Shown here: one piece after another, positions 33,418 to 44,621 of the stretch
Layout of the letters: each line of letters opens with the position of its first letter
Position numbering within the stretch: the first letter of the stretch is position 1
Assembly (NCBI GenBank): GCA_029378245.1
Contig: JARKIF010000022.1
Location: 434,001 to 498,000, forward strand
Length of the DNA stretch: 64,000 nucleotides
Reading direction: 5' to 3'
Source of the DNA: Roridomyces roridus
Lineage: Eukaryota; Basidiomycota; Agaricomycetes; Agaricales; Mycenaceae
Position numbers and translations under genes: made by a program
The notes under the pieces: generated by a model
What the model was told of the DNA's origin: nothing
Seen by the model: the letters and a program-made list of their open reading frames with translations, nothing else
Database searches by the model: none

Positions 33418-33955
33418 CACCCTACTCAAAACTTTGAATCACTGCCAATAATCACTCCATCATCCGGACCAGAATCTGATGTCACGGACAAAAAAGGAAT
33501 GTCGGCTGACATTAAATGTACACGCTATGTACTTACTCGATCTGTCAAGTGAAGCTGTAGAGCCGGCAATCACTAGTGTGACACATGCTATGTACTTACT
33601 CGATCTGTCAAGTAAAGCTGTAGAAACCTCATAACGCACCAATGCAGCTCCCGGCAGGCACATGGCGCCTGAAGCCGACGGCACATGGCCTGAGATGCTG
33701 TTGAGCTCTGGGTTCTCATGAGAAAAAATGAACATGGATCTTGAGGAATTTCATTGAGTGCTAGGCCAGATGAGAGAGGACTTGGAGAGGACAATAAATG
33801 GAGCTTTGCACAAATGGGACTATGAACAAAAAGGGACCATATTCTTACATAACGAAATAATCTGTAGTGGGGCGGTGCTCGGCTGACCGAATCATGACGC
33901 TAACAGGAACTGAGGCACAGCTTTGCCTCTCTGCTTCTCCCCTCATCGCCATCCG
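33418..33955. repeat. NLR upstream region with a 66-bp tandem duplication
   Basis: The segment GCTATGTACTTACTCGATCT... occurs at about 33522-33562 and again at 33588-33628, a 66-bp-offset direct duplication with two mismatches. The rest is unremarkable. Confidence 0.6.
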
Positions 33956-36900
33956 ATGCCACTCTTCAACTCGAGCTCTGGGTTCACCATCCAGGGCGGA
34001 AACTTCATCGAAATCGGCGGCGCTATGAACATCCACAACAACCAGTCTACACTAGGCCGTCACAGCGACAACTTCGTCTCCGGGCTGCCGCGGCTTCTGG
34101 CAACCGGGCAGCACTTGTCGGACAGCCAGAACACCGGATCTCGAGAACCATTACCAGAAGCTCACACCTCGACTGCGACTCGTCCTTCCGGTCATTTTCG
34201 CCGCGGAAACCCCAGATCGGCGGCTGACATGGATGCACGGCCACCCTCAACTTTACCATGGGAGCTCTCGCAGAGCCAGAAACGACTCAAAATCCGGGGA
34301 GGGACTTTCATAGGTGGAGATATCAACTATATCCAATGTAAGAGACCTATGGTTGTGCAAATTCATGACGCCGAGGCTGTATCCCAGATCCAACGAGCGT
34401 ATCCGCTCACAGATCTACCGCCAGACGACCACCCCAAGATTATCCCGATGTGCTCCGGGATTGGATTCATTGCAGAAGCCCCACCAGGATTGCAGAGTCC
34501 CCTCCCACACCCGAAGATCCCCTCTCCTCGTCTCGGCGGGATAAACTCGTCAACACCCTGATGGTTGCCGTGGTAAACCAGGTTGAAAGTACAATCCCAA
34601 TATCAGCAATACTCGCACCCGCTGCCACGCTTCTGATGGACATCTTCATATTTTCCCAAGTACTGTCTTCGAAAGAAACTTGGGCTGGCTGACGATTTGA
34701 ATGTTGGCAGGAGACGCAAGATAACAAGAAGCGATGGGATTTGTTTGTGGACTCAATCACCAACCTCACCGGCGATCTCTGCGCTGTTTTTCTGTGTGCT
34801 GACATAACAAAACATTCCAAGTTGGTTCGGTGTTTGCAGGCGCACTTGGGGCAGTATTCCCTGTTGAGTGCTCTTCTTCACTTCACACCTACTGTTACTC
34901 AACTTGAAGATTCCATCCAGATTGATAGAGAGAGGAAGGAAACTCTTGGATCGATACAAGGATCATGAGAGTCTTCTGTATTGGTCCACATCAGACTTCA
35001 TAAATATCAGGCAGGATGCAAGTGCACTGGATATCCGGTTCAAGGTGTGAATATTCCAACCACGTTTCCCCTATTACTGATGACTCCCAGGAACATCGCT
35101 TGGTCAATCTCACACTCAACGGTGTGTTGAAGCCACATGAGCCAGGCCATGCAGATGATGCCCACCTTCTATTGTGAGTTCAATTACAGTCAAAGAGTTG
35201 CTACGCATTGGTTCAACATCGAAATATAGTCTCAGCAAGAAGCTGGAAGAGTGGCTACAGTCTCCGCCAGACATGAAACAGAAGCAACATGACACGGAGA
35301 AGCTTTGGAAAGAGGGGACCGGCGGCTGGTTTCTGGAAGGATCTGCTTTCATGGAGTGGCTCAGCTATGCTGGTTCAATCTGGATTGAAGGCCAGACCAT
35401 TTTTTTGCAGACTTTGAATGAGGTCTGACATCGAATAGCAGGTGCCGGGAAGACTGTGCTGAGGTCTGTCAGTGACTTATCCCGTGAGATAGGATATCTA
35501 ATTACAATTCATAGTGCAACTGTTGTCAAGAAGCTATTCACAGAAGAGCAGCTGCTGGTGGGCGGATACCCCGCCAACTCCGGTCGGATTCTTCTATTTT
35601 GATGTTAGATCGAAAGAGGCTCAGAGCGTCGAAATAGCCCTTCGACGCATAATTCTTCAATTGTCCGCCTACTTCCCACATCCGTATGAAAGCCTCAACA
35701 ATCACCATGATCTCTCCAATGGCCAAAAATTGCCGAGCTATCAAGACCTGTATGCAATCCTTCAAAAACTCCTGCACCGACTGGGGCGAACTTACATCAT
35801 ACTGGATGCCTTGGACGAATGCGCTTCGGATGAGCTGGACCAGCTCGTGGATCTCATTCTGATGCTTCGGGCCTGGACAGAAACCCCATTGCACCTGTTG
35901 ATCACCAGCCAACCTCGCCGTGCCTTCACAGATGCTTTCCAAGGAATCAATTGTATTCCAATCGAAATCAATGACACACAGAGAGATATCACAGTCTTCC
36001 TTTCCAGCGAATTTATGACCAATTCCAAACTGGACCTGTGGCGCCAACATGCAAAGCAAATTGTGGATCAAATCACACATAAAAGCAGGGGAATGTGAGT
36101 CAACTATCCACTCCTCCCCGGTGATTCACCCAAACATTTGATAGGTTTCGCCTGGCCGCATGTCTGTTGGTCGAATTTTCCCACTGCACGTGGGAAGATG
36201 AATTGGAAAAAACACTGACGAGCCTGCCGGATGATCTCTTCGCTGTCTACGACCGGTTTCTTCAGAAAGTTCGTCCAAAAGATTGGAGATATGTGGAAGC
36301 CATCTTTTGTTGGCTCATGTTCTCAGGAGAGCCATTGACCCTGGAGCAACTCGCGGATGCCATAGCATTCGATTTCTCCGATCACAACCAATACATCTAT
36401 AAGCCCAATCGACGAGGGGCAAACAGGGAAGCCATCTTGGCTTGGTTGGAAGGACTGGTCATTTTAAACATGCATTCTCACCAACGACGGGTGTCTCTTG
36501 CTCATGCGTCCGTGCGGGACTATCTGATGTCCAGACACTTTGCCAACCGATTCCGTTGCGACCTCCACGAGACCATCTCGCACACATTCATCTCCACAAC
36601 ATGCATCAGCTATCTCCTCTATTTCGAGAAGCATCAACTGGCAACTCTGGCAATTTTCAACTATCCCTTGGCAGAGTACGCAGCCTTCTATTGGTGCCAC
36701 CATCTTCTCCGTTCACACAATCGGACAAGGCTCCTTCCATCTGCAATGCGACTCCTGGAACCTGGGAGTCAACAATACGACACCTTGGTCCGCCTGCATA
36801 AATATTCCCCATATAACAAAGGCGGCAGTTCCTGGACTCAATCACCCTTGCATCTCTGCTGTAGGGAGGGGTTTCTCGAAGCAGCACAGGCCTTGATTAA

Positions 36901-37849
36901 CGACCCCTCAATTTCAGGAAATGCAATTCAACCCAGCACATTGTGGATAGCAGCTTGGAGGGGCTTTACCGAGATAGCTCAGCTGCTGATTAACAAAGGT
37001 GTCGATATCAACGCACCGGGTGGGGACCTTGGCGGCACAGCTTTGAGTGCTGCGTCCCGGTCTGGACAAACCGACACTCTGCGCACACTACTACTGCATG
37101 GCGCGGACCCCAATCTGACCGGTGGCGCGTACGGAAGCCCATTGATCGCCGCTGCTCACCACAACCATTATCAGACAGTTCACCTCCTGCTGAAAAATGG
37201 CGCCTCCATAAACCTGTGTGCTGGGCCATACGGAAACGCATTGACAGCCGCATCTGTTGAAAATCACGCCGAAGTGGTGCAGTTGCTATTAAACAGCGGT
37301 GCGGATCCCAACCTCGTAGATGATCGACAGGGAATCCCACTGTGCGCTGCGGCAAATCTAGGCCATCTAGAAATTGTTGAACTGCTTGTGACGCACGGGG
37401 CCGATGTTAACCGCGTGGATGGCCGCTACGGGAGCCCATTGGAGGCTACATTGGTTCCATCTGAAATTGTACTGGTTTCGTGGAGAAGTCCGACGCAGCC
37501 AGAAACTGCGACCTCGAAAAAAATCAGTGTTTTGCGGTATCTGCTGGATCACGGTGCTGACACGAAAGGGCTCAGCAGCCGTGCGCTGGAGCATGCCAGA
37601 TCAAACTCACAAATTGTTGCGCTTTTGGAGAAGAAGGGGATAGTTCTTGATCGGACGGCTACGCCGCGAGAATCCTTCCCTCTGGTGCGGACAGGCCCTC
37701 TCAATCAGACAATGGGCCGCTGGCTCACCCAGCCATATCCACTGCATTCTGTACCCCCTGGGCAGAACCTTGTCCAGATCAGGATAACTCTGCCGAAGGA
37801 TGAGCCTAAGCGAGGTCTGCCCCAGCCAACTCGGCCCAGGTCGGGCTAA
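33956..37849 (+). CDS. NLR-type protein: two GGxF motifs, helical region, NACHT, ankyrin repeats
   Basis: Intracellular STAND receptor. The start ATG 33956 gives FTIQGGNFIEIGGAMNIH (residues 10-27) and again LKIRGGTFIGGDINYIQ (about 111-127), two copies of one short motif. Exons 33956-34337, 34388-34659, 34711 onward; these encode amphipathic helices (VAVVNQVESTIPISAIL, DNKKRWDLFVDSITNL). The NACHT domain has P-loop AGAGKTVL (about 35440-35465), Walker B YIILDALDEC (35796-35825) and sensor-like LLITSQPRR; the last NACHT exons run to 36095 and resume at 36146. About seven ankyrin repeats (36840-37640, e.g. NHAEVVQLLLNSGADPNL, GHLEIVELLVTHGADVNR) end the protein. The splice just before the P-loop (35423-35442) needs a non-canonical donor and may be a lesion. 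Confidence 0.75.
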
Positions 37850-38084
37850 GTCTGCCTACATCAGGAAAAATCGCCGAAGGATTTGCGGCCCACCAGAGAT
37901 ATGATGCGCATCATAGTTCATTATAGCTCCGGGCATCGGCTCTGTAACCAATATTGACATGATAGTTGATGCACCGCGAGATGTAGATCAGTGTTGCTCA
38001 GCGCCATTGCTACTACAATCTACATCAGCTATCTGACCGTGAGCTGGGAAATCTTTTGTAAATTGCAAAGAGTTTGCTGAAATC
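37850..38084. other. Intergenic, no feature seen
   Basis: NLR 3' flank; no motif is recognised. Confidence 0.3.
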
Positions 38085-38700
38085 ATGGCGGCGTGCGGTC
38101 CAAACATTTGCTCCCTTTGCCTATCCGCCATTTTCACTTCACCAGGTGCAGTAGAGCGCCTTCCCCATTGCCACCGACCCACCATCACGCAGCTGGAGCT
38201 CTCCCGCATGATTCTGAATAATCCTGGCTTCGTCGGCGTTCCCGAGCTTTTCGGTCCAGGAAGCCGAATAGACGTTGCCCGTTTAACGCATCTTGCACTG
38301 GGGATATCCGGTTTGCAACCCTTCCTGCCAAAGATCGATCTGTTTCCCAAGACAATCCAGAGTCTGGAACTCCATGTCGGACGTAGGTCGTTTCATGCGT
38401 GGCATTCTGCTCCTTATTAACTAGAAGCTCACAGTAAATGAGCAGGTCTCGTCGGATGTGCTCAAAGCCGAGAATCTGCCCTCCCTAGCGCATATTTCGA
38501 TCCGTGACACCCGAGGGCTCTAACAGAGATCGTTGACGCTCTCAACCACTGTCCAACCATCCAAACAATCACATGCCTCGACTTTTATCCCTCGCAAATC
38601 GTCCATTGGTTGTCTGATTTGGAAGCATCCATCCTCGCGTCGGGCATGCCGGAGCTACATACAGTCCGGATTCGCTGCCGCCTCCGAGACGACGTATAGT
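38085..38700 (+). pseudogene. LRR/F-box-type hypothetical, fragment
   Basis: A first block MAACGPNICSLCLSAIFTSPGAVERLPHCHRP (38085) continues to LTHLALGISGLQPFLPKIDLFPKTIQSLELHV. After probable introns VSSDVLKAENLPSLAHISIRDTRGL and TEIVDALNHCPTIQTITCLDFYPSQIVHWLSDL follow, ending with a stop near 38698. The leucine-rich spacing is like the C-terminal part of mushroom F-box proteins. No F-box is found, so it is probably a truncated relic. Confidence 0.35.
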
Positions 38701-40133
38701 CAATTACTCTTACGACTCTTGATTCTTGCTCACTTCTGCCGGCCTCCGTGTTATAAAAATCTCTGCCGACGGCGAGTAGGACGCGGAACGGGACCGGAGG
38801 TCTGGCAGCCGATGAGTTGTCCGTTACTTACGTTGACTGCTTCCCAACCACTGGACACACATTTCCAACCTGCAGACGACAACGTCCTCCAACTCTCTGG
38901 CCTCACCCAATTTTCATTCCTGGCATTCTACCACTCGACTTCCACTACTTACATACGTACGCTGGCCAAGCTCGCTTATTACAGGTCTTTGGACATTCGT
39001 GTCTGCGCGTCTCAACTCTCAGGGTCTCCTGGTTCAACAAATTGAATTCCACCAACCCCAGACTCGGATTGCCATGCAACAGCAATGGCCCTCAAAAAGC
39101 ACGTGAGTAATGGACCTGCTTTCTTGAGAACTTGTGTGCGTGACTCGGAGGATTCCAGCAGGACAGCCTGCTCTGCTATTTACGTACAAATATTCTAGGT
39201 TAAAAACAAGTTACAAACCATAAGTACGAGTTCTGCCGGAAACGGCATCATGCCAAGTCTCCTGATCTCTACTCTCACGATGTACGACGGGCCTCACTCA
39301 ATCTCCTGCCTCATGCAGACTGGCTACGATTCCTTGGCATCCACTTCCCTATCACATCTCACAAAACGGTCCGAGAGAATCGCTCTCGCCGCCGTGAACG
39401 GCTCCTTTGAAGCCTTTTCGTCAACAGCTCCAACCTGTATCCCGACTCTTCGTTCCTGTATTCTGCTGCCATTTGGATCCGATCAAAGGCGACAAACTGG
39501 AGCGAGGAGGACCCCAAAGACCGGAAACTCGTTGCGCTGGCCTCTGACGCCCGATATCCTCAAAGCCGCTTATCTGGATCTGTGGGATGCGCTGTGAAGA
39601 TGGTCGCAACCATGATCAAACGTTTGGTATGGGAAGCCGCAAGCCCCAGTCGAGCGAGGTGCGATTTGATTCTTCCTGGATCCGTTCGCGAATTCGAGAC
39701 GTATGTCTTCTCAGATGTATGTTGCCGTACTCGCTGCCGTAGCCAGACTCCACGCGGACGGTTTTATCGTTCCTGCATTTCTTCATGTCCGTCGCTGTAT
39801 CTTCCAACCAGGGTACAGAGACACTTCACCCCAGCTTTCGACAATTATTGCTCCGCCGGGGCATCGTGCGCGCATGGGTAACCGTGATTCGCGATTTGAT
39901 CTCTCTTTCCTTGCCCGACCCGAGTTTGCCCCGAGTTCTACCAACTGGATCCCGCCTTTTGCTTACTCGAAACTCATATCCCCGACAAATTGTGTCCAGG
40001 TGAGTATTCGTTTAAATAAAGCCTTCCCGGTCTTGACTTCTACATCCAGTTCCGTTCTCAATATGACGAAACTTAGCCGGGGAAAATACACCAAGGTTAC
40101 CCTGTACAATTGTGCGTTACATAAATTCTGAAT
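38701..40133 (+). other. Degenerate coding remnants
   Basis: Around 39250-39600 one frame reads SPDLYSHDVRRASLNLLPHADWLRFLGIHFP and NLYPDSSFLYSAAIWIRSKATNWSEEDPKDRKLVALASDAR with frame changes between them. It looks like a broken gene I do not recognise. 39055-39100 carries a copy of the dispersed GGCCATTGC...GCATGGCA motif (minus orientation). Confidence 0.3.
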
Positions 40134-41057
40134 TCATACACCCTCCGCGCTAGTATCCACCGACACAAGCTGCCCCGCTCTGGTCGTCATGAACAACGTC
40201 TTTGTCTCCAAGGCTCCAACCCGTCCAAACGCCGCCGAACTCGGTCCATTGAGAGTCGTATTCACCACAATGCTCTCCTCATTCCTCAACGGATCAATCA
40301 ACGTCAATGCCCCAGGGTTCGTAGCCAACCACGCCCTCCCCTCTGCATCCAACGTAAAATCGTCAAACTCCCCCGTCCCAAGTTGCTGTACGGCTCCACC
40401 GGCAAGTGCAACGCGCGACAAAGTCTGACGCTGCGAGTTGGTGAATAACAGATCGCCGCCCCGCACGTGGAGTCCGTTGATCCCGAGAGCAGGAGCAGGC
40501 CCGCTCGCACCGATGGGCGTCATCGCTTCGTCTTGTAAAAAGACACGCACGGACCCAGTGCGCACATTCGCCTCCCACGCTAACCCGAGGGTCGAGTCTG
40601 CGACGAGGACGACGTCGGGGTTCCCGGGCACGGCGGACAAGCCGTTGGCGAGGCCTGCCTTTGGGATGCTAGCGGCCCGCGTTGTCCTTGGGGCTCCACG
40701 CACGGTGAAGTCGACGGTCCAGATGAAGACGCTTCCCGGCGCGTCGCTCAGAGAAGTGGTGTTGATTTCGGAGGTTATGACAGCGAAGACGTCTGGACGT
40801 ATCTCGCCGATCCCGGTGAGCCCATCGGTGTTGGGGAAGGTTACTACATCGGCGAGAGTTGGGCTGTTGGCGGCGGGGTTGAAGGAAAAGAGTGTGGGAG
40901 ACACGGTGGAAGTAATGAGCAGCTCGGAAGATGAGCGCACTGCGAGGTTTTCGAGGCCCGATCCATCGGCAGTTTGGAAAAGCAGCTTTATGGGCAGTGA
41001 AACAATGGCATGTGCACAAAGAGGGAGCAGAATGAGGGCGGGTGTGAGCCAGAGCAT
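40134..41057 (-). CDS. SMP-30/gluconolactonase-like secreted beta-propeller
   Basis: Single exon, 307 residues. The start ATG 41057 is preferred over the longer frame because it gives a clean signal peptide (MLWLTPALILLPLCAHA). Repeated blade-like segments, LENLAVRSSSELLITS, GLTGIGEIRPDVFAVITSE, LANGLSAVPGNPDVVLVADSTLGLAWEANV, GINGLHVRGGDLLFTNSQRQTLSRV and FDDFTLDAEGRAWLATN, follow the SMP-30-like six-bladed propeller pattern, including N-G-L and D-x-x-LG-like metal-site contexts. The substrate is unknown. A 93-bp piece of it is duplicated at 26960-27052. Confidence 0.75.
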   Translation of the reverse strand: MLWLTPALILLPLCAHAIVSLPIKLLFQTADGSGLENLAVRSSSELLITSTVSPTLFSFNPAANSPTLADVVTFPNTDGLTGIGEIRPDVFAVITSEINTTSLSDAPGSVFIWTVDFTVRGAPRTTRAASIPKAGLANGLSAVPGNPDVVLVADSTLGLAWEANVRTGSVRVFLQDEAMTPIGASGPAPALGINGLHVRGGDLLFTNSQRQTLSRVALAGGAVQQLGTGEFDDFTLDAEGRAWLATNPGALTLIDPLRNEESIVVNTTLNGPSSAAFGRVGALETKTLFMTTRAGQLVSVDTSAEGV

Positions 41058-41617
41058 GTTGACTGCTGTGAATGAAGCGAGTACGTCTCTTCGTCTTATA
41101 TGCGGACGAAGCGCGGGAGCAGAAAGCCCCAATTTTCCCTACCTTTGTCATCCATGTCTCTCGCGAATTGCTTCTCTGTCGGAAATACTTCTGTGTGGAT
41201 ACAGTGCTCGGGGAAAACCGATGGCCGCATGCATGTTTATGAGATGCTGCCCGTCGTCTTGCGGCCAAACGGCTACTTCCTACTGGCATCCATCTATTTA
41301 TTCAGGAGCCAAGCCGAATATAGCGGTTAAAGCACCCTCGAGAAGAGCCCCGTGGGGGTTGATCTCACGGGGCGGGTGAATCGCACACTGGCTCGAGTTA
41401 TTCCGGGCTTTATTCGAAGGGCTGATGACTGACCCAGTGGGAGTGAATTAGTAAACTTTCGACAGCCGTTCAATTCGACATCTAATACACGGCAGACATC
41501 TAGATTTATAACAGCCCTCCTGGCCTTCTGGGTTGTGGTTCTGGTGATTTCAATGTTCTCTGCAATGTCCGGTCAACCAAGGCCCAAAAAGCACAAGGAC
41601 CAACAAACTCACCCTCG

Positions 41618-41980
41618 TCAATAAAGCTTCTCCTCCAGGGCATCCACCTCCAACTGCTGCGGACAAGTCAACGAACTCCTGCGGCGGAACATCTGCCGGA
41701 TATTGATGTCCACTTGTTCGGCCCCAGACGGCATCGGCTCGGCATCCAGGCGACCGTCATTGACATCATTCGTCCGGTGTATGATGTTCTCGACGCGAAT
41801 CTGACGAGACAGTTCCGCATCTTGCGCGAGGCGGGGCGTACTCCCGCTGCGAACGAGAGAAGGGCGGCGTAAGAGGCCGGGGTGTGCGATGGAGACGGGG
41901 CACGCTGAGGGGCGAAGCATTTCGTGCATCATCAGTGCGTGTGCGTCGCTGACGGAGAGGGTGGGGGTGGAGCAAGACAT
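41618..41980 (-). CDS. Small unknown protein, 120 residues
   Basis: The start ATG 41980 (MSCSTPTLSVSDAHALMMHEMLRPSACP) is followed by SIAHPGLLRRPSLVRSGSTPRLAQDAELSRQIRVENIIHRTNDV and ends DALEEKLY. It is basic and serine-rich with no domain I recognise. A TATAAAAG on the minus strand at about 42119-42126 lies 140 bp upstream, consistent with a real promoter. It might be a short stress- or signalling-related ORF; the function is open. Confidence 0.45.
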   Translation of the reverse strand: MSCSTPTLSVSDAHALMMHEMLRPSACPVSIAHPGLLRRPSLVRSGSTPRLAQDAELSRQIRVENIIHRTNDVNDGRLDAEPMPSGAEQVDINIRQMFRRRSSLTCPQQLEVDALEEKLY

Positions 41981-42414
41981 TGTGGCTTGGTATGAGATCT
42001 GTAGTGGGTCGTGTGAGTTAGGGTCAAGAGATCGAGGTGAAAACGCACATACGTCGCGATGCAATTTTTTGTTGCTTGATGGGGTGGTCGCCGAGGGAAA
42101 GGGTCAGAAAACGGGGTGCTTTTATACCTTGAAGAATGAGAATGTCTCACCGTGGAGGCTGTTGCAAGTCAGGAGGGCCGTGCGGGATTTGATACATGAG
42201 GTCTCACCTCCTAGATCTGCACTGGTTAGGACTTGACGAGGAGAACTTGACACGGCTCATCGATCGCTCATCGGCGGTTGAGGGATGGACTCCTGCGGAA
42301 TAGGTACCCAGCCAATCACGAAGCGCTGAAGTTGGGGCGTTCGACTCGTTATTCAGCCCTGTTGGGACAATATACTTTTTATGCCAGCTCCTCCAGCTCA
42401 TTGAGCGGATGAAC

Positions 42415-44621
42415 TCACAAACCAAACGGAACCTTGACATCCCACTCCCTCGCCAGTTCACGTACCGCCTCCAACAGGACCCGTTCCTCCGCTCCGAAGT
42501 CTACATCAAAAACCACTTCCTCTTCGTCACCTCCCGGCAATGGGCCATCGAACGGCCCTCCATCCGTCGAGCACACCGTCCCGACCTTGGGGAGCACGCC
42601 CTCGCGGAAGTATCTGCGGATATGCTTCTGCGTGCAGAGAGACGGAGCGGCGGGTGATCCGTGCTGAATGATATATAATGAGCGAGAGTGGAGACGTACG
42701 ACCCCAGACAGATAGCGTACCCCGATTGAATCTTGTGTGAGCACGACAGAACCCGCAAAGCCCTTCGACATTTTGTTGGCCCTGGTATTTTTAGTAGATG
42801 TATTTGAATCGAGTCCATCACGAGACGTACGCCCACAGCGGGGTGACTGGGTCTACACACGAAGACTAAGACATCGTATTGATTGAGAGAAAGAATTGAT
42901 TTGCTTACCGACGGTATTTCCAACGAGGAGGAGCGGAAAACTCGTGTTCGCCACAAAGGGACCTGTAGCCCAATGAGCAGCAGTTCTAAAGAATGAGAAG
43001 GGACGGTACCTCGGAAGTTGGTCTTTGGGAATTCGGGCCAAGTCCTGCGGCACATTCATCAATCCCGCGCAAGGTTCGAGAGGAATGTACCCACATACAC
43101 CCCTGCCGTGCGTGCATCCACATATCCGCCCAGCTCGATCTGGCTAGTAGATTCCGATAATGCATCTCGAAAGCATCGAATTCCTGCGAGAGCCGTTTCC
43201 CGTCATTACACTGCACAGCGACGCCGCCGTCGATGACGTTCTCAAACAACAACTCGTCCGCTTCGCAGCTGCATTTGAACTGCAGCTTTTCAAACATCTT
43301 GTACAGTCCCGTCGCGTTCCCCGCCTTCAAATCGGCGAGCGCTTGTGCCAGAGTGGGAAATGACGCGTACGGCCTGTAGAACGACATGAAGATGACGTTC
43401 CGCATCACACTGTAGTCAACGATGCCATAGGATGTGGGAGTGCGCACGGGGATGGGACGTTTCCGGAGCGAAGCGTATAAACCATCAACTATGGTCTGGA
43501 TTTCCGCAGCCGTGGGGGCGTAGATGGGGCATCGTGTGGGTCCGGCGGCGACACACTCATTGAGGAAGGCCGACCACACTTTATCGGTGTCGATGAGGTT
43601 GTTAGAGAACTCTCCTGGTGAGAGACGTTAATTGGAAAAGGATGCTGCAGTGGGACTCGCCAGCGTAATAGTCCTCCGCGTCCATGACTGCGTCGATCAC
43701 CAGACGACCAACCTTGTCCTGTTGAGGGTTCGGTCTAGAAATGCATACAACGAGTCGCGGATGCACTCACCGGGAACATGGCAGCAAACGTCGCACCTAA
43801 CACGCTCCCATACGAAAACCCCCAATACTGTATCTTGTCCCGTCCATGAGCTTGCACAAGTCGCAACATATCGCGAGCCGTGTAGTCGGTGTTCATGAAC
43901 CACAAACTCCCTTCATCTCGCTCACCCGCCAACCGACCCAAAAGCATCCCTTGCGCCCACATACGCGCTAGCGCGTCGTCCGAGGAGTTGGCAGACATCG
44001 AGGTCACCTCGCTCGACCAAAAGGCATTCTGCTCCGCGCGAGTCTCGAAGAAGGAGGAGCGGGGCGTGGATCGGGAAATACCTTTACATATCAGCTCAAC
44101 AACTGGGAGATAACTTGAGGAGGACACACCTCTTGGATCGAAGCCAACTACATCAAACTCCGGCCCAACGACAGCAGCAATCCTCTCGCCAGCCATTCCG
44201 ATGAAATCAACGCCCGACGCTCCAGGTCCACCGGGATTCGCAAGGATAGGCCCGCGGTATTCATCCGAATCATGTGGGACGACAGAACGAATTCGTCTCA
44301 GAGCAATTGCAGCAGAAACCCCATCCGTACTGGCGTAGTCTAGAGGCACCTTGTCGGGTATGAGGTCAGGGTACGGAAAGTAGCATGAATGAACTCACTT
44401 TGAGTCTCGCGCATTGATGGCCACTGGAGTAACATTCGTGCCAAATGAGCTCTTCAGAAGGGACGATCTACGCCCATGAGCAACCAAAGACTCGATTCCG
44501 GCGGTGGCCGTACCTTGTGCCACGAGAAATCGGCTGTATCAGGGGTGCTGTGAACTGGGGCCGTCGAAAGTATGAGCCACAAGGCTAGGAAGCTGCAACG
44601 ACGGGCAGCAAGTCCTGGCAT
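42415..44621 (-). CDS. TAP-like alpha/beta hydrolase (secreted peptidase-like), copy 2
   Basis: Paralog of the gene at 17221-19529, about 568 residues. Exons: 44514-44621, 44399-44467, 44130-44349, 43771-44081, 43661-43718, 43095-43614, 43010-43044, 42909-42962, 42831-42852, 42721-42781, 42415-42663. Exon lengths equal those of copy 1 except that 43771-44081 (311 bp) is the fusion of copy 1 exons of 268 and 43 bp: the intron in the nucleophile elbow GFSYGS is absent here. Signal peptide CSFLALWLILSTAPVHS; GPILANPGGPGASGVDF; DPVTPLWA; the His region reads DSIGHGS instead of DSIGHCS, losing a Cys. The intron after YYAG is GC-AG, as in copy 1. It appears intact. Confidence 0.88.

Noticed and set aside
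40438..41379. 313-codon plus-strand ORF
   Set aside because: Antisense shadow of the SMP-30-like gene, which has a signal peptide and propeller repeats.
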